Below, piece by piece: positions 1-7,631 of a stretch of 34,976 bases of DNA (position 1 is its first letter; the number at the start of each line of letters is the position of its first letter). This DNA comes from Acidimicrobiales bacterium (GTDB taxonomy: Bacteria; Actinomycetota; Acidimicrobiia; Acidimicrobiales; SKKL01): assembly GCA_007121465.1 (NCBI GenBank), contig SKKL01000101.1:1-34976 (forward strand), read 5' to 3'. The position numbers and the translations under genes were made by a program. The notes below the pieces were generated by a model. That model was not told where the DNA came from. It saw only the letters and a list, made by a program, of their open reading frames with translations, and did not search any database.

Positions 1-756
1 CGCGCGTTTGGCCATCTCGACCAGGGCGTCACAGGCCCGTTGGGAACGGGTGCGGGCCAGATCGGCGGTGGTGGCGGCTTCGCCCAACCGGTCGCGGGCG
101 TCGGCCCAGTCGTGTTCCCACAGTTCGTTCTCGATGCGTTCGAGCGCGGTGCGGAACTGGACGAACCCGACCGGGTCGAACGACGCGTCGAGCGCTCCGG
201 TGCCGTCGAGGGTTTCGGACAGATGGAGCCGTCGTGACTCATAGCGATCCCTGGCGTGGTCCTCGGCCCCGTCGGGATCGTGGAGCTGACACCAGTAGTC
301 CACCGCCCGACAGAAGTCGTCGAACCGCAACTCACGGGCGTGGCCGACCAGCATCTCCTCATCAACCGCGAACGCGTCGAGATCGACCATGGCGGCGCGG
401 ATCAGCCGCTCGACATGGGCGACCGAGATCTCACCGGCCCCCAGGGCGGCTGCGGTGTGGGGCATGTGTCGAAGGCGTCGAGCCCGGCGCACCAACGCCC
501 GCGACTCGCCCACCGGGCGGCCCGCCGCCCGCCCCAACCAGCCCGAACACGACTTCGACCCGTCATCAGCCCAGATCCTCCGGCTGTCGGTTTCCCCAGC
601 GAGGCGGGCACTCACCGACCCCAACGCCGAATCGGCCCGCAACACCCCCACCAGCGCCTCAGCCAGCTCGTCGTCGCCCAACCCCGCCAGGTCGAGCTCC
701 CCCAACCCCGCCACCACCCTGTTCAGTTGCTCGACCAACTCCTGAACCATTTCCAT
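1..756 (-). CDS. DUF222 domain protein (13E12-type HNH endonuclease family), 3' end outside window
   Basis: This frame is open for 252 codons and runs off the left edge, so the ORF track omits it. Read from ATG at 756 (MEMVQELVEQ) it gives a DUF222-type helical domain: an Ala/Leu-rich N-terminus (LAGLGDDELAEALVGVLRAD), then CSGWLGRAAGRPVGESRALV, HVERLIRAAMVDLDAF, and a later SFDPVGFVQFRTALERI. Known members of this actinobacterial family carry a C-terminal HNH nuclease motif, which would lie beyond position 1 and cannot be seen here. The target and cellular role of these proteins are not established. A second in-frame ATG lies two codons downstream. The large + strand ORFs over this stretch are shadows of this gene. 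Confidence 0.85.
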   Translation of the reverse strand, partial: MEMVQELVEQLNRVVAGLGELDLAGLGDDELAEALVGVLRADSALGSVSARLAGETDSRRIWADDGSKSCSGWLGRAAGRPVGESRALVRRARRLRHMPHTAAALGAGEISVAHVERLIRAAMVDLDAFAVDEEMLVGHARELRFDDFCRAVDYWCQLHDPDGAEDHARDRYESRRLHLSETLDGTGALDASFDPVGFVQFRTALERIENELWEHDWADARDRLGEAATTADLARTRSQRACDALVEMAKRA

Positions 757-804
757 ACATCTAGTATCCCCAGGGGGTGTGACATTCTGGCCTCCGGGCG
801 GTTG

Positions 805-1430
805 TCAGACGCCGTACCTGCCACCAAAAGGGATGGCCTCGGCCCGCTCTGTGCTCCGAGACTCAGTCCGCGACCGGGCCGGGGTGGGGGCGAAGAACCG
901 GGCGGACTCGCCTCGCTCGAAACCGAGGATGCCGACGTGGGGGCCGGGGTTCAGGTGCATCGTCTTGTGCTCGGAGCCGAACAGGTCGAAGAGCTCGAGG
1001 GCGTTGTCGATCGGGTGGCCCCCGTCGTCCCGCTGGCACAGGAACAGCAGCGGCACGGTGAGCTGACGCGCCCAGCCCAGATACTCGTCGTGGCCGGGGT
1101 GGGGCACAGTGCTGGCCAGACCGAGCACGGCGCAGGTGATGCACGGCACGGTCGCCACGAAGGGGAGCCCGATGCTGGTCCCATCGACACGCCCCACCAC
1201 CCGGTCGGCCCGGCGCCGGCTTCGTGGAGCTGCTCGACCGCGTCGAGCACGATCCGCCAATCCTCGACCCCACGCACGAAGATCGAGGAGTAGGGGTCGC
1301 TCGGCTCGCCCCGGTACCGAGGCTTGGACATGTCGGTCTTCATGGCGCGACGCCGGAAGGCCTCGCGCTGTTCGGAGGTCACACGCTCGCCGTGTCCGCT
1401 CCGACGGGAGTCCAGACCACCTGAGCCGGC
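805..1430 (-). pseudogene. Truncated and frameshifted alpha/beta-hydrolase (dienelactone-hydrolase-like)
   Basis: Two minus-strand frames together give one alpha/beta-hydrolase. The upstream frame, read in the same frame directly after the esterase stop, gives SGHGERVTSEQREAF, then VEDWRIVLDAVEQL and the nucleophile elbow GWWGVSMG. The other frame continues TSIGLPFVATVPCI, VPLLFLCQRDDG (acid region) and NPGPHVGILGFE (catalytic His region), ending at 805. Joining them needs one extra base near the C-run at 1180-1182. The family normally has about 70 more N-terminal residues, with the first beta strands and oxyanion region, and these are absent. No ATG exists upstream in frame, only GTG at 1382. 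The frameshift could be a homopolymer sequencing error, but the missing N-terminus argues for a genuine pseudogene. Confidence 0.72.
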
Positions 1431-1433
1431 TCA
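1422..1433. repeat. 12-bp perfect palindrome at esterase stop codon
   Basis: TGAGCCGGCTCA is its own reverse complement. It contains the esterase stop codon (TGA, read on the minus strand) and lies at the junction with the truncated hydrolase. It may be chance, a weak hairpin, or a scar of the deletion that removed the hydrolase N-terminus. Confidence 0.4.
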
Positions 1434-2984
1434 GCGGTGGAGGACGCCGCGACGCCCTTCCTGCTGGCTCGGGTACCGCTCCATGAACAGCCGTTCGCTC
1501 CGATGGGGATCGTCGACGGCGACAGGCGGCACGTCGAAGTGCATCACCGTCCGGCGAGCGAGGTCGTAGGGCGACCACTCGGGCACCGCCGCACAGTCGG
1601 GATCGCCGGTGCGGGCGAAGGCGAGCCATGACTCGCTCATCGCCTGGGCCATGGCCGCGGTCTCGTCGGTGGCGGGGCCGATCATGTCGGGGACGGTGTC
1701 GACGTTGTCGAACATGAAGGGCAGGTCGAGCGAGTGGGGAGTGACCCGGCGCCCGTCCTCGACCGGGGTCCGCCACATCACCCGGTACGACCACACCGGC
1801 GCTCCACCCTCTGCGGCATGGGTGGCCTTGCGCTCGGTCTGCAGAACGCTGTCGCGCCAGTAGCCCCGGGCGGTGGCGATGGTGAACAGCACCTCGGAAG
1901 CCGGGGCGTTCGGGGTCGAGCTCCGCACGAGGCGAACGGCCTCGTCGACGTCGCTGCGGTCGATGAACTGCTCGAGGCGGTCGGGCAGCTCATCGTCGGT
2001 GATGTCGAACGTGGTCGGGTCCATGGTGCCGAGCTGGTTCGACAGCTCGGTGCGGCAGGTCCCGATCATCATCGGCACCGACGCGGCCGTGGGAGGCGCG
2101 TCGGGGTCCCAAGGATGGCGATCGAACACCAGCCCGTCGACCGCGGGTGAGTAGCGGCGGCCGATGGCCCGTCCCGCTCGTAGCAGGTCCTTCATCGGCA
2201 GATCCTGGAGCCGTCGGGCCTGGTCCGTCGGGATCTCCAGGTGGTGGAGCAGCCGCTCGGCCAGCTCGTTGGCCCGCTCTCGGGTGTGCAGGCGCAGGTG
2301 TGAGCCGCTCTGGACGATGCCCCGGTGGAACAGCCCGGAAGCGACTGGCGCGGCGGTGGCCAGGCTGACCTTGCGGCCGCCACCGGACTGGCCGTAGATC
2401 GTCACGTTGCCGGGGTCGCCGCCAAAGGCCGAGATGTTGGTCTGTACCCACTTCAGGGCCGCAACGATGTCGAGGAAGCCGGCGTTGACCGATCCACCGA
2501 ACTCGTCGCCGGCGATGTCGGCGAGATGGAGATGGCCCATCAAGCCGAGGCGGTGGTTGATGGTGACGACCACGACGTCGCCGCGCCGAGCCATGTTCAC
2601 GCCGTCGTAGAGCATCATCGACCCGGTACCGGCCTCGAAGCCACCGCCGTGGAGCCAGACCAGGACCGGACGCTTGGCGTCGTCGGGACCGGGGGTCCAG
2701 ACGTTGAGCACGAGGCAGTCCTCGCCGATCTCCGGGCTGTTGCCCTCGAATCCCCCCTTGGCCAACCAGGTGCGGGCCTGTGGCGCGGTCTCGCCATAGA
2801 GGCGGGCCTCGCGCACACCCGTCCACGGTTCGGGCGGCTGGGGAGGACGGAACCGGTTCGCCCCACCGGTCGGCGCCCCATAGGGGATCCCCCGGTAGAT
2901 GCTGATGCCGTCGCGCACGGCTCCCTGGACCTTGCCATCAGCGGTGGCGACGACCGCGCTGTCGACCGACTCGTCTGGCACCAT
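1431..2984 (-). CDS. Type-B carboxylesterase
   Basis: A carboxylesterase of the type-B alpha/beta-hydrolase family, expected to hydrolyse carboxylic esters. It shows the N-terminal YRGIPYGAPTGGANRFRPPQ segment, EDCLVLNVWTPG, the oxyanion-hole motif WLHGGGF, and the nucleophile elbow GQSGGG (usually GESAGG). A Glu in GTCRTE and a His in TPHSLDLPFMF complete the likely triad. I start at ATG 2984 (MVPDESVDSA) rather than the longer ORF start at 3161. A GGGGGAG ribosome-binding site precedes 2984, and the extension would run through the palindrome and into the divergent IclR gene. The protein is 517 residues, normal for the family, with no signal peptide seen. It is probably controlled by the divergent IclR regulator. 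Substrate is unknown. Confidence 0.9.
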   Translation of the reverse strand: MVPDESVDSAVVATADGKVQGAVRDGISIYRGIPYGAPTGGANRFRPPQPPEPWTGVREARLYGETAPQARTWLAKGGFEGNSPEIGEDCLVLNVWTPGPDDAKRPVLVWLHGGGFEAGTGSMMLYDGVNMARRGDVVVVTINHRLGLMGHLHLADIAGDEFGGSVNAGFLDIVAALKWVQTNISAFGGDPGNVTIYGQSGGGRKVSLATAAPVASGLFHRGIVQSGSHLRLHTRERANELAERLLHHLEIPTDQARRLQDLPMKDLLRAGRAIGRRYSPAVDGLVFDRHPWDPDAPPTAASVPMMIGTCRTELSNQLGTMDPTTFDITDDELPDRLEQFIDRSDVDEAVRLVRSSTPNAPASEVLFTIATARGYWRDSVLQTERKATHAAEGGAPVWSYRVMWRTPVEDGRRVTPHSLDLPFMFDNVDTVPDMIGPATDETAAMAQAMSESWLAFARTGDPDCAAVPEWSPYDLARRTVMHFDVPPVAVDDPHRSERLFMERYPSQQEGRRGVLHR

Positions 2985-3010
2985 CTGCGCTCCCCCCGGA
3001 GACTGGTGAA

Positions 3011-3027
3011 GTTCCGCTAAGCGGAAC
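3011..3027. promoter_or_regulatory. Probable IclR-type operator (perfect palindrome)
   Basis: GTTCCGC-TAA-GCGGAAC is a perfect 7-bp inverted repeat with a 3-bp spacer. It lies in the 70-bp gap between the divergent esterase (starts 2984) and iclR-like gene (starts 3055). TTCCGC/GCGGAA arms resemble known operators of IclR-family regulators. The position suits autoregulation and control of the esterase. The site assignment is inference from sequence and context. Confidence 0.7.
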
Positions 3028-3054
3028 TGTGTTCTATCTGTCAGAATAGCGCGG

Positions 3055-3789
3055 ATGATCAGCGCCGTCGCCAAGAGCTTCCGGATCCTCGAGGAGCTCT
3101 CCACTCGCGGGCCCCTGCGACTCTCGACGCTGGCCGACGAGCTCGGGCTGGGAAAGAGCACCGTCCACCGGGTGCTCGCGGAGTTGGGTGAGCTCGGCTA
3201 CGTCGAGCAGGAACAGGAGTCGGGGCGGTACCGCCCCACACTTCGGACCTGGGAGCTCGGCACCGCAGTGGTCGCCGACCTGCCGGTCAAGCAAGCGGCG
3301 GCCAGCGCCCTCCATGACCTTCACACCGCAACGGGCGAGACCGTCAGCCTGGTGGTGCGCTCCGGCGACGACGCCCTGTATCTCGACAAGCTCATCTCAC
3401 CCCGGCCGATGCGCTTCACCACCCGGGTCGGCAGTCGGATCCCGCTTCCGATACCCGCCGGCGGCAAGGCGTTGCTCGCCGCCTCCGACGACGGTCCCGA
3501 GGTGGTCGCCCGACTCGCCGAGCGCCCGGAGCTGACGGCGTTGATCGACGTCGACAAGGTGGTGAAGGAGCTGACGGCGGCCCGACGGCGGGGCTATGCC
3601 GTTGCCAGCTCGAAGGCGCGGGGCGTCGTCAGCCTCGCCGCGGCGGTGATCGACCGCGACCAACGGCCGGCGGCGGCACTGGCCGTGTCGGCTCCGGCCG
3701 ATCACCTCGACCGGCAACGGCGCGACGAGGTGGCGGCCGCCGTCGTCTCCACCGCCACCCGCCTGAGCGAGTCGTTGGGGCGCCTGTGA
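3055..3789 (+). CDS. IclR-family transcriptional regulator
   Basis: A 244-residue regulator of normal IclR length. The N-terminal winged helix-turn-helix spans about residues 4-65 (LSTLADELGLGKSTVHRVLAE). The C-terminal effector-binding domain shows LHTATGETVSLVVRSGDDALYLDK, VGSRIPLPIPAGGKALLA and YAVASSKARGVVSLAAAV. IclR proteins usually bind a small carboxylic acid or aromatic effector and act on adjacent catabolic genes. It is divergent from one esterase and overlaps the downstream PrpD-like gene by 4 bp (GTGA), so it probably regulates the whole 1431-6694 module through the palindrome at 3011-3027. Start ATG 3055 fits the family N-terminus. Effector unknown. Confidence 0.93.
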   Translation: MISAVAKSFRILEELSTRGPLRLSTLADELGLGKSTVHRVLAELGELGYVEQEQESGRYRPTLRTWELGTAVVADLPVKQAAASALHDLHTATGETVSLVVRSGDDALYLDKLISPRPMRFTTRVGSRIPLPIPAGGKALLAASDDGPEVVARLAERPELTALIDVDKVVKELTAARRRGYAVASSKARGVVSLAAAVIDRDQRPAAALAVSAPADHLDRQRRDEVAAAVVSTATRLSESLGRL

Positions 3790-5153
3790 CGACCACGACC
3801 CGAACCGTGTGCGAATACATCGCCGGTGCTCGAACCGCCACCATCGACCCCGAGGTGCGCGAGCTCGCTCGACGCCACGTTCTCGACACACTCGCCTCGG
3901 TGGTGGCCTGCCGCGACCTCGAGCCGTCCGCGGTGGCCCGGAGGTTCGCCGTGGCGAACAGCGCCTATCCGTCAGGCGTGTCCGTGCTCGGTACCCATGA
4001 CCGTGTCTCTCTCGTCGACGCGGTGTTCGCCGGGGCCATGGCCGGACACGGGGCGGAGATCAACGACTTCATGCCCTCGGTCTATGTGCAACCCGGCCCG
4101 GCGGTGGTGGCGACCGCGCTCGGCTTGGCCGAGTGCCGGGGCCACAGCGGCGACGAGGTGCTGCGGGCCATCGTCACCGGATACGAGCTGTCGGCCCGCG
4201 TGCCCCGGGCGCTGGGCACCGACAACCTGCGCCGGGCCGGGCTGGCCAACCACGGAATCGGCCCGGTCTTCGGCGCGGCGGCGACCGCGGCCAGCCTCTC
4301 CGACCTCACGCCCGAACGGGTCGCCGACGTGCTGTCGTGCTGCGCTCAACAGGCGTCGGGGTCGTGGCAGTGGCTGCTCGACGTCGCCCACATCGAGAAG
4401 TCGCTCGTGTTCGCGGGCATGGGAGCCCGCAACGGGATCCAGGCGGTCCTGCTCGTCGAAGCCGGCTACCGAGGGGTTCCCGACAGCATCGACCATCCCG
4501 GTGGGTGGTGGCAGGCCCGTCCATTCGGCGGTGGAGACAGCGACCTCGCCGCGCTCACCGAGGGGCTCGACACCCCCACCGCCCTGCACGACGCCGCCTA
4601 CAAGCGTTACCCGGTTGGCGGTCCCACCCAGCCCGCCATCCAGGCCCTCCTCGAGCTGGTCGACGAGATCGACCCCACCTTGGTGGAGCGGGTCGACATC
4701 GCCATGCCCGGCCGGGCGGCGGCGTTCCGCGATGCGGCCATGCCTGCGCTCAACCTCCGCTATCTCACCGCACTCGTCCTCACCGAGGGCCGTCTCGACT
4801 TCGAGTCGGCCCAGTCGCTCGACCGGATGCACCACGACACCGAGCTGGGTGCCCGCATGGAGACCGTCGAGGTGGTCCACGACCCGGACCAGGAGACCGG
4901 CACGGGGCGCGACCGGGCCGAGTCCGCCCGGGTCACCCTCACCCTCCGTTCGGGTGAGCAGCTCGAGCGCTTCGTCCCCCACGTCCGGGGATTCCCATCC
5001 CACCCTCTCGACCGCGGCGAGGTCGAGACCAAGGCCCGCGAGCTGATGGTCCCCCACCTCGGCTCGGGTCGGGTGGACGAGATCGTCGACGCCTGTTGGA
5101 CCCTCGACCACCTCGAACGGGCCGACCGACTCGTCGAACTGATCGCCCGATGA
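3786..5153 (+). CDS. MmgE/PrpD family protein
   Basis: A 455-residue MmgE/PrpD-family enzyme. The family includes 2-methylcitrate dehydratase, cis-aconitate decarboxylase and iminodisuccinate epimerase. Visible family features are ELARRHVLDTLASVVAC near the N-terminus, AGAMAGHGAEINDFMPSV with the conserved His/Asp region, AIVTGYELSARVPRAL, NHGIGPVFGAAATAASL and YKRYPVGGPTQPAIQAL. The length is typical. Translation starts at GTG 3786 inside the iclR stop codon, which implies translational coupling. A true methylcitrate-cycle role is not supported, because no prpB or prpC genes are nearby. Flanking esterases instead suggest a dehydratase, decarboxylase or epimerase acting on the acid released from an ester. 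The exact reaction cannot be assigned from sequence. Confidence 0.88.
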   Translation: MTTTTRTVCEYIAGARTATIDPEVRELARRHVLDTLASVVACRDLEPSAVARRFAVANSAYPSGVSVLGTHDRVSLVDAVFAGAMAGHGAEINDFMPSVYVQPGPAVVATALGLAECRGHSGDEVLRAIVTGYELSARVPRALGTDNLRRAGLANHGIGPVFGAAATAASLSDLTPERVADVLSCCAQQASGSWQWLLDVAHIEKSLVFAGMGARNGIQAVLLVEAGYRGVPDSIDHPGGWWQARPFGGGDSDLAALTEGLDTPTALHDAAYKRYPVGGPTQPAIQALLELVDEIDPTLVERVDIAMPGRAAAFRDAAMPALNLRYLTALVLTEGRLDFESAQSLDRMHHDTELGARMETVEVVHDPDQETGTGRDRAESARVTLTLRSGEQLERFVPHVRGFPSHPLDRGEVETKARELMVPHLGSGRVDEIVDACWTLDHLERADRLVELIAR

Positions 5154-5194
5154 ACCTCTGTCCACCACTCGCCACATCCAGGAGCCAGCCACCC

Positions 5195-6694
5195 ATGAAC
5201 GCTGACGTCGAGACCACCCACGGAACCCTGAGGGGAGCCGCACGCGAGGGCCACCTGGCGTTCCGTGGCGTGCCCTTCGCCCAGTCGCCCGACGGTGAGC
5301 GCCGCTTCCTCGCTCCCCAACCAGTCGAACCGTGGACCGGTGTGCGCGACGCGTTGGAACCAGGGGCGTCGGCTCCTCAGGACCGACTCGTTCCCCAGAG
5401 CTTCCGCGCCAACGGCCCCGAGAGCGAGGACTGCCTCTTCCTCAACGTGTACACCCCCGCCACCGACGGCGGACGACGGCCGGTGCTGTTCTGGATCCAC
5501 GGTGGCGGGTTCAGCCACGGGTCGGGGACCCAGCGCCACTACGACGGCGGGCCCCTTGCCGAGCGGGGAGACGTGGTCGTCGTGACGATCAACTACCGCG
5601 TCGGCGCCCTCGGATACCTCTACCTGGGCGGCCACGGCGGCGACCGGTGGGGAGCAGCAGCCAACGCCGGACAGCTCGACCAGATCGCAGCGCTCCAGTG
5701 GGTGCACGACAACATCGCCGTCTTCGGTGGTGACCCCGACAACGTCACCATCTTCGGCCAATCGGCCGGTGGCGCGGCGGTGTCCACCCTGCTGGCCATG
5801 CCCGGCGCCCGAGGCCTGTTCGCCAAGGCGATCGCCCAGAGCGGAACCGCCAACCGTCTCGGTGGCCGTGACGAGGCCACCACGACCGCGACGGCCTATC
5901 TCGAGCGGCTCGGCCTGACCGACAACCCCGACGCGGTGCGCACCGCGTCGGTCGACGCCATGCTCGAGGCGCAGGGAGCCCGGGGCGCGCTGCGACCGCT
6001 GGTCGATGGCGACACGCTGCCCGACCAGCCCCTCGACGCGGTGCGAGACGGGTTCGTCAGCGACGTGCCGCTGATGGTCGGCACCGCCCGGGATGAGCAG
6101 AAGCTGTACGTGGCCCCCGACCGGGCACCGATCGACGACTCCGAGCTCGAACGTCAGGTTCGCGCCTACCTGCCGCGGAGGGCGGCGGACCAGGCCGCCG
6201 CGGTCATCGAGGTCTACCGGAAGTCGAGGAACGACCGGGGCCTGCCTGCCACCAACCACGACATCGTCGATGCCGTCGCTACTGCGTCGCGCTTTCGCAT
6301 GCCTGGCCTGCGTCTCGCGGAGACCCAGCGCGAGCATCAGCCCAAGACCTTCGTCTACCAGTTCGACTGGGAGTCACCGGCGCGCCGCGGCGCCCTCGGG
6401 GCCTGCCACGGGCTGGAGATCCCGTTCGTGTTCGGCTCGATCGGTCGCACCGGCGACGACCGCATGAGCGGATCCGGGCCCGAGGCCGACCAGCTCTCCG
6501 GTCAGATGATGGACGCCTGGATCGCCTTCGCCCGTACCGGCGACCCCGCCCACGACGGCATCGGTGCCTGGCCCGCCTATGACCGCGACGACCGCCAGAC
6601 CATGGTGTTCGGCCGCGAGTCGGGCGTGCAGGCGGCACCGTTCGAAGAGGAACGAGGGGTCTGGGAGTCGATGATCACCAGCCCCACCTCCTGA
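5195..6694 (+). CDS. Type-B carboxylesterase (second copy)
   Basis: A 499-residue type-B carboxylesterase, a distant paralogue of the one at 1431-2984. Motifs: FRGVPFAQSPDGERRFLAPQ, EDCLFLNVYTP, oxyanion hole WIHGGGF, nucleophile elbow FGQSAGG, Glu in GTARDEQ, and His in CHGLEIPFVFGS. ATG 5195 is chosen over the ORF-track start at 5096 because an AGGAG lies about 10 bp upstream and the extension would overlap the PrpD-like gene and lacks family character. It follows the PrpD-like gene by 41 bp, on the same strand, and is probably in the same operon as iclR. No signal peptide is visible, so it is likely cytoplasmic. Substrate unknown. Confidence 0.9.
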   Translation: MNADVETTHGTLRGAAREGHLAFRGVPFAQSPDGERRFLAPQPVEPWTGVRDALEPGASAPQDRLVPQSFRANGPESEDCLFLNVYTPATDGGRRPVLFWIHGGGFSHGSGTQRHYDGGPLAERGDVVVVTINYRVGALGYLYLGGHGGDRWGAAANAGQLDQIAALQWVHDNIAVFGGDPDNVTIFGQSAGGAAVSTLLAMPGARGLFAKAIAQSGTANRLGGRDEATTTATAYLERLGLTDNPDAVRTASVDAMLEAQGARGALRPLVDGDTLPDQPLDAVRDGFVSDVPLMVGTARDEQKLYVAPDRAPIDDSELERQVRAYLPRRAADQAAAVIEVYRKSRNDRGLPATNHDIVDAVATASRFRMPGLRLAETQREHQPKTFVYQFDWESPARRGALGACHGLEIPFVFGSIGRTGDDRMSGSGPEADQLSGQMMDAWIAFARTGDPAHDGIGAWPAYDRDDRQTMVFGRESGVQAAPFEEERGVWESMITSPTS

Positions 6695-6740
6695 GCCCCG
6701 GCAGGACCCCACCCCAGGCGACTTCGCTCAGCGGGTCACT

Positions 6741-6783
6741 CTGCCGGCAAGAAACGCCCCAGGAGGGCGCTTCGTGCCGGCAG
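6741..6783. terminator. Long hairpin, probable bidirectional terminator
   Basis: Outer arms CTGCCGGCA and TGCCGGCAG pair perfectly. The inner arms (GAAACGCCC / GGGCGCTTC) pair with one mismatch around a 5-nt loop, giving a stem of about 19 bp with two mismatches. It sits between the convergent esterase and VOC genes and directly abuts the VOC stop codon. There is no clear T-tract, which is common in high-GC actinobacteria. Confidence 0.75.
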
Positions 6784-7308
6784 CTACGCCTGGGAGTCGA
6801 GGTAGGTGCTGTAGACCTGGCGTGACCAGTAGCGGAGCGGCTCGAGACCGTCGGCGTCGACGAGTTCCATCCGAATGCGTTCGTAGTCGTAGCAGTTGAC
6901 CTCGTACTGGTTTTCCCACGGGTCGACGAGGTCGAGCGCCCAGCACATGTCGAAGTCGACGAGATCGGTGACCTGCAGACGCTCCCCACGCGGGTGGTCG
7001 ATTCCGCAAGGCAGCGAGCGAGCAAAGGCTATGAAGCTGTCGGCGTCGACGCTGAACGCGACGCCGGTCTGCTGCGGGATCATCGGATGGCCCCCACCAG
7101 CCTCGAACAACGCCAAGGTCGTGTTCCCCCCATCCGCCGAGATCTGAAGGGGCCCGCCCTCGACACCCGTCGCCCAGAAGTCGTAGGCCTCGACCGGCTC
7201 GAAGCCGAGATGCTCGGCGTACCACCGAGCAGCTTCAGCTCGATCCGGCACCCGGATGTGCACGTGGTCGAGTCGTCCCATTCGGAAACCAGATCGTTCC
7301 GTCGCCAT
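6784..7308 (-). CDS. VOC / glyoxalase-superfamily protein
   Basis: A 174-residue protein of the vicinal-oxygen-chelate fold. The N-terminal module shows GRLDHVHIRVPDRAEAARWYAEHLGFEPVE. The C-terminal part ends with LDLVDPWENQYEVNCYDYERI, where the Glu before the final strand and the early His (HVHI) fit metal positions seen in the family. Members include glyoxalase I, extradiol dioxygenases and fosfomycin-type resistance proteins. Nothing here decides among them. GGGAG directly abuts the ATG at 7308, unusually close, so the second ATG nine codons in (GRLDHVHI) could be used. It stands alone between a terminator hairpin and decayed DNA. Confidence 0.82.
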   Translation of the reverse strand: MATERSGFRMGRLDHVHIRVPDRAEAARWYAEHLGFEPVEAYDFWATGVEGGPLQISADGGNTTLALFEAGGGHPMIPQQTGVAFSVDADSFIAFARSLPCGIDHPRGERLQVTDLVDFDMCWALDLVDPWENQYEVNCYDYERIRMELVDADGLEPLRYWSRQVYSTYLDSQA

Positions 7309-7359
7309 CTCCCAACTGTAGATGGGGGGCAGCGCCCCTCAACCGGGACTTGCTCTCGC

Positions 7360-7619
7360 CTACTCGGCGGCGAGCTGCTCAACCGCACCCGGCTCGACAC
7401 CCGGACCGCCCTCTACTCCAACGGACTTCGACACGACGAGACCCTGCTGGCGCTCGCGGCCACCTGAGCGTCCGCGGAAATCCGCTCGACCCGCACACCG
7501 CGACCGGAACAGCGCGGCGAGAACGCCGTACTCGCCGAGCCCGTCGAGCTTCCAGACCATCGTCTCTCGCCGGTCGCGCAGGTCATCGGAAGACAGGCCT
7601 CAGCGAACTCGTCGATCAT
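7360..7619 (-). pseudogene. Decayed DinB/DUF664-family remnant
   Basis: The gap 7309-7631 holds no intact gene. On the minus strand, MIDEFAEACL (from ATG 7619) continues in another frame as DDLRDRRETMVWKLDGLGEY. This matches the N-terminus of actinobacterial DUF664/DinB-like proteins (typically RETLLWKLDGLSEYD). After GEY the family sequence (RRPLTPTGTNLLGLVKH) is lost. At least one frameshift and a large deletion are therefore present. DinB-like proteins are thought to be metal-dependent thiol transferases or related enzymes, but this copy cannot be functional. The left boundary of the remnant is arbitrary. Confidence 0.55.
7361..7467 (+). pseudogene. Unidentified coding remnant (C-terminal fragment)
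   Basis: In the + frame ending with TGA at 7465-7467, about 35 codons (GGELLNRTRLDTRTALYSNG, then LRHDETLLALAAT) have strongly G/C-ending codons typical of real genes here. The upstream part of the same frame is a shadow of the VOC gene. It looks like the 3' end of a lost gene, but I do not recognise the family. It overlaps the opposite-strand DUF664 remnant, so one of the two signals may be incidental. Confidence 0.25.
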
Positions 7620-7631
7620 CGCCGGAGCAAC

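Noticed and set aside
256-1293. 345-aa + strand ORF
   Set aside because: It lies opposite the DUF222 gene and the hydrolase remnant, has no recognisable motif and low-complexity composition typical of antisense frames in GC-rich DNA.
3786-5153. Assignment as prpD of the methylcitrate cycle
   Set aside because: The family has several functions and no prpB, prpC or prpE is nearby, so only the family name is justified.
4760-6337. 525-aa - strand ORF opposite PrpD-like and esterase genes
   Set aside because: No family motifs, and the + strand frames encode well-supported enzymes.
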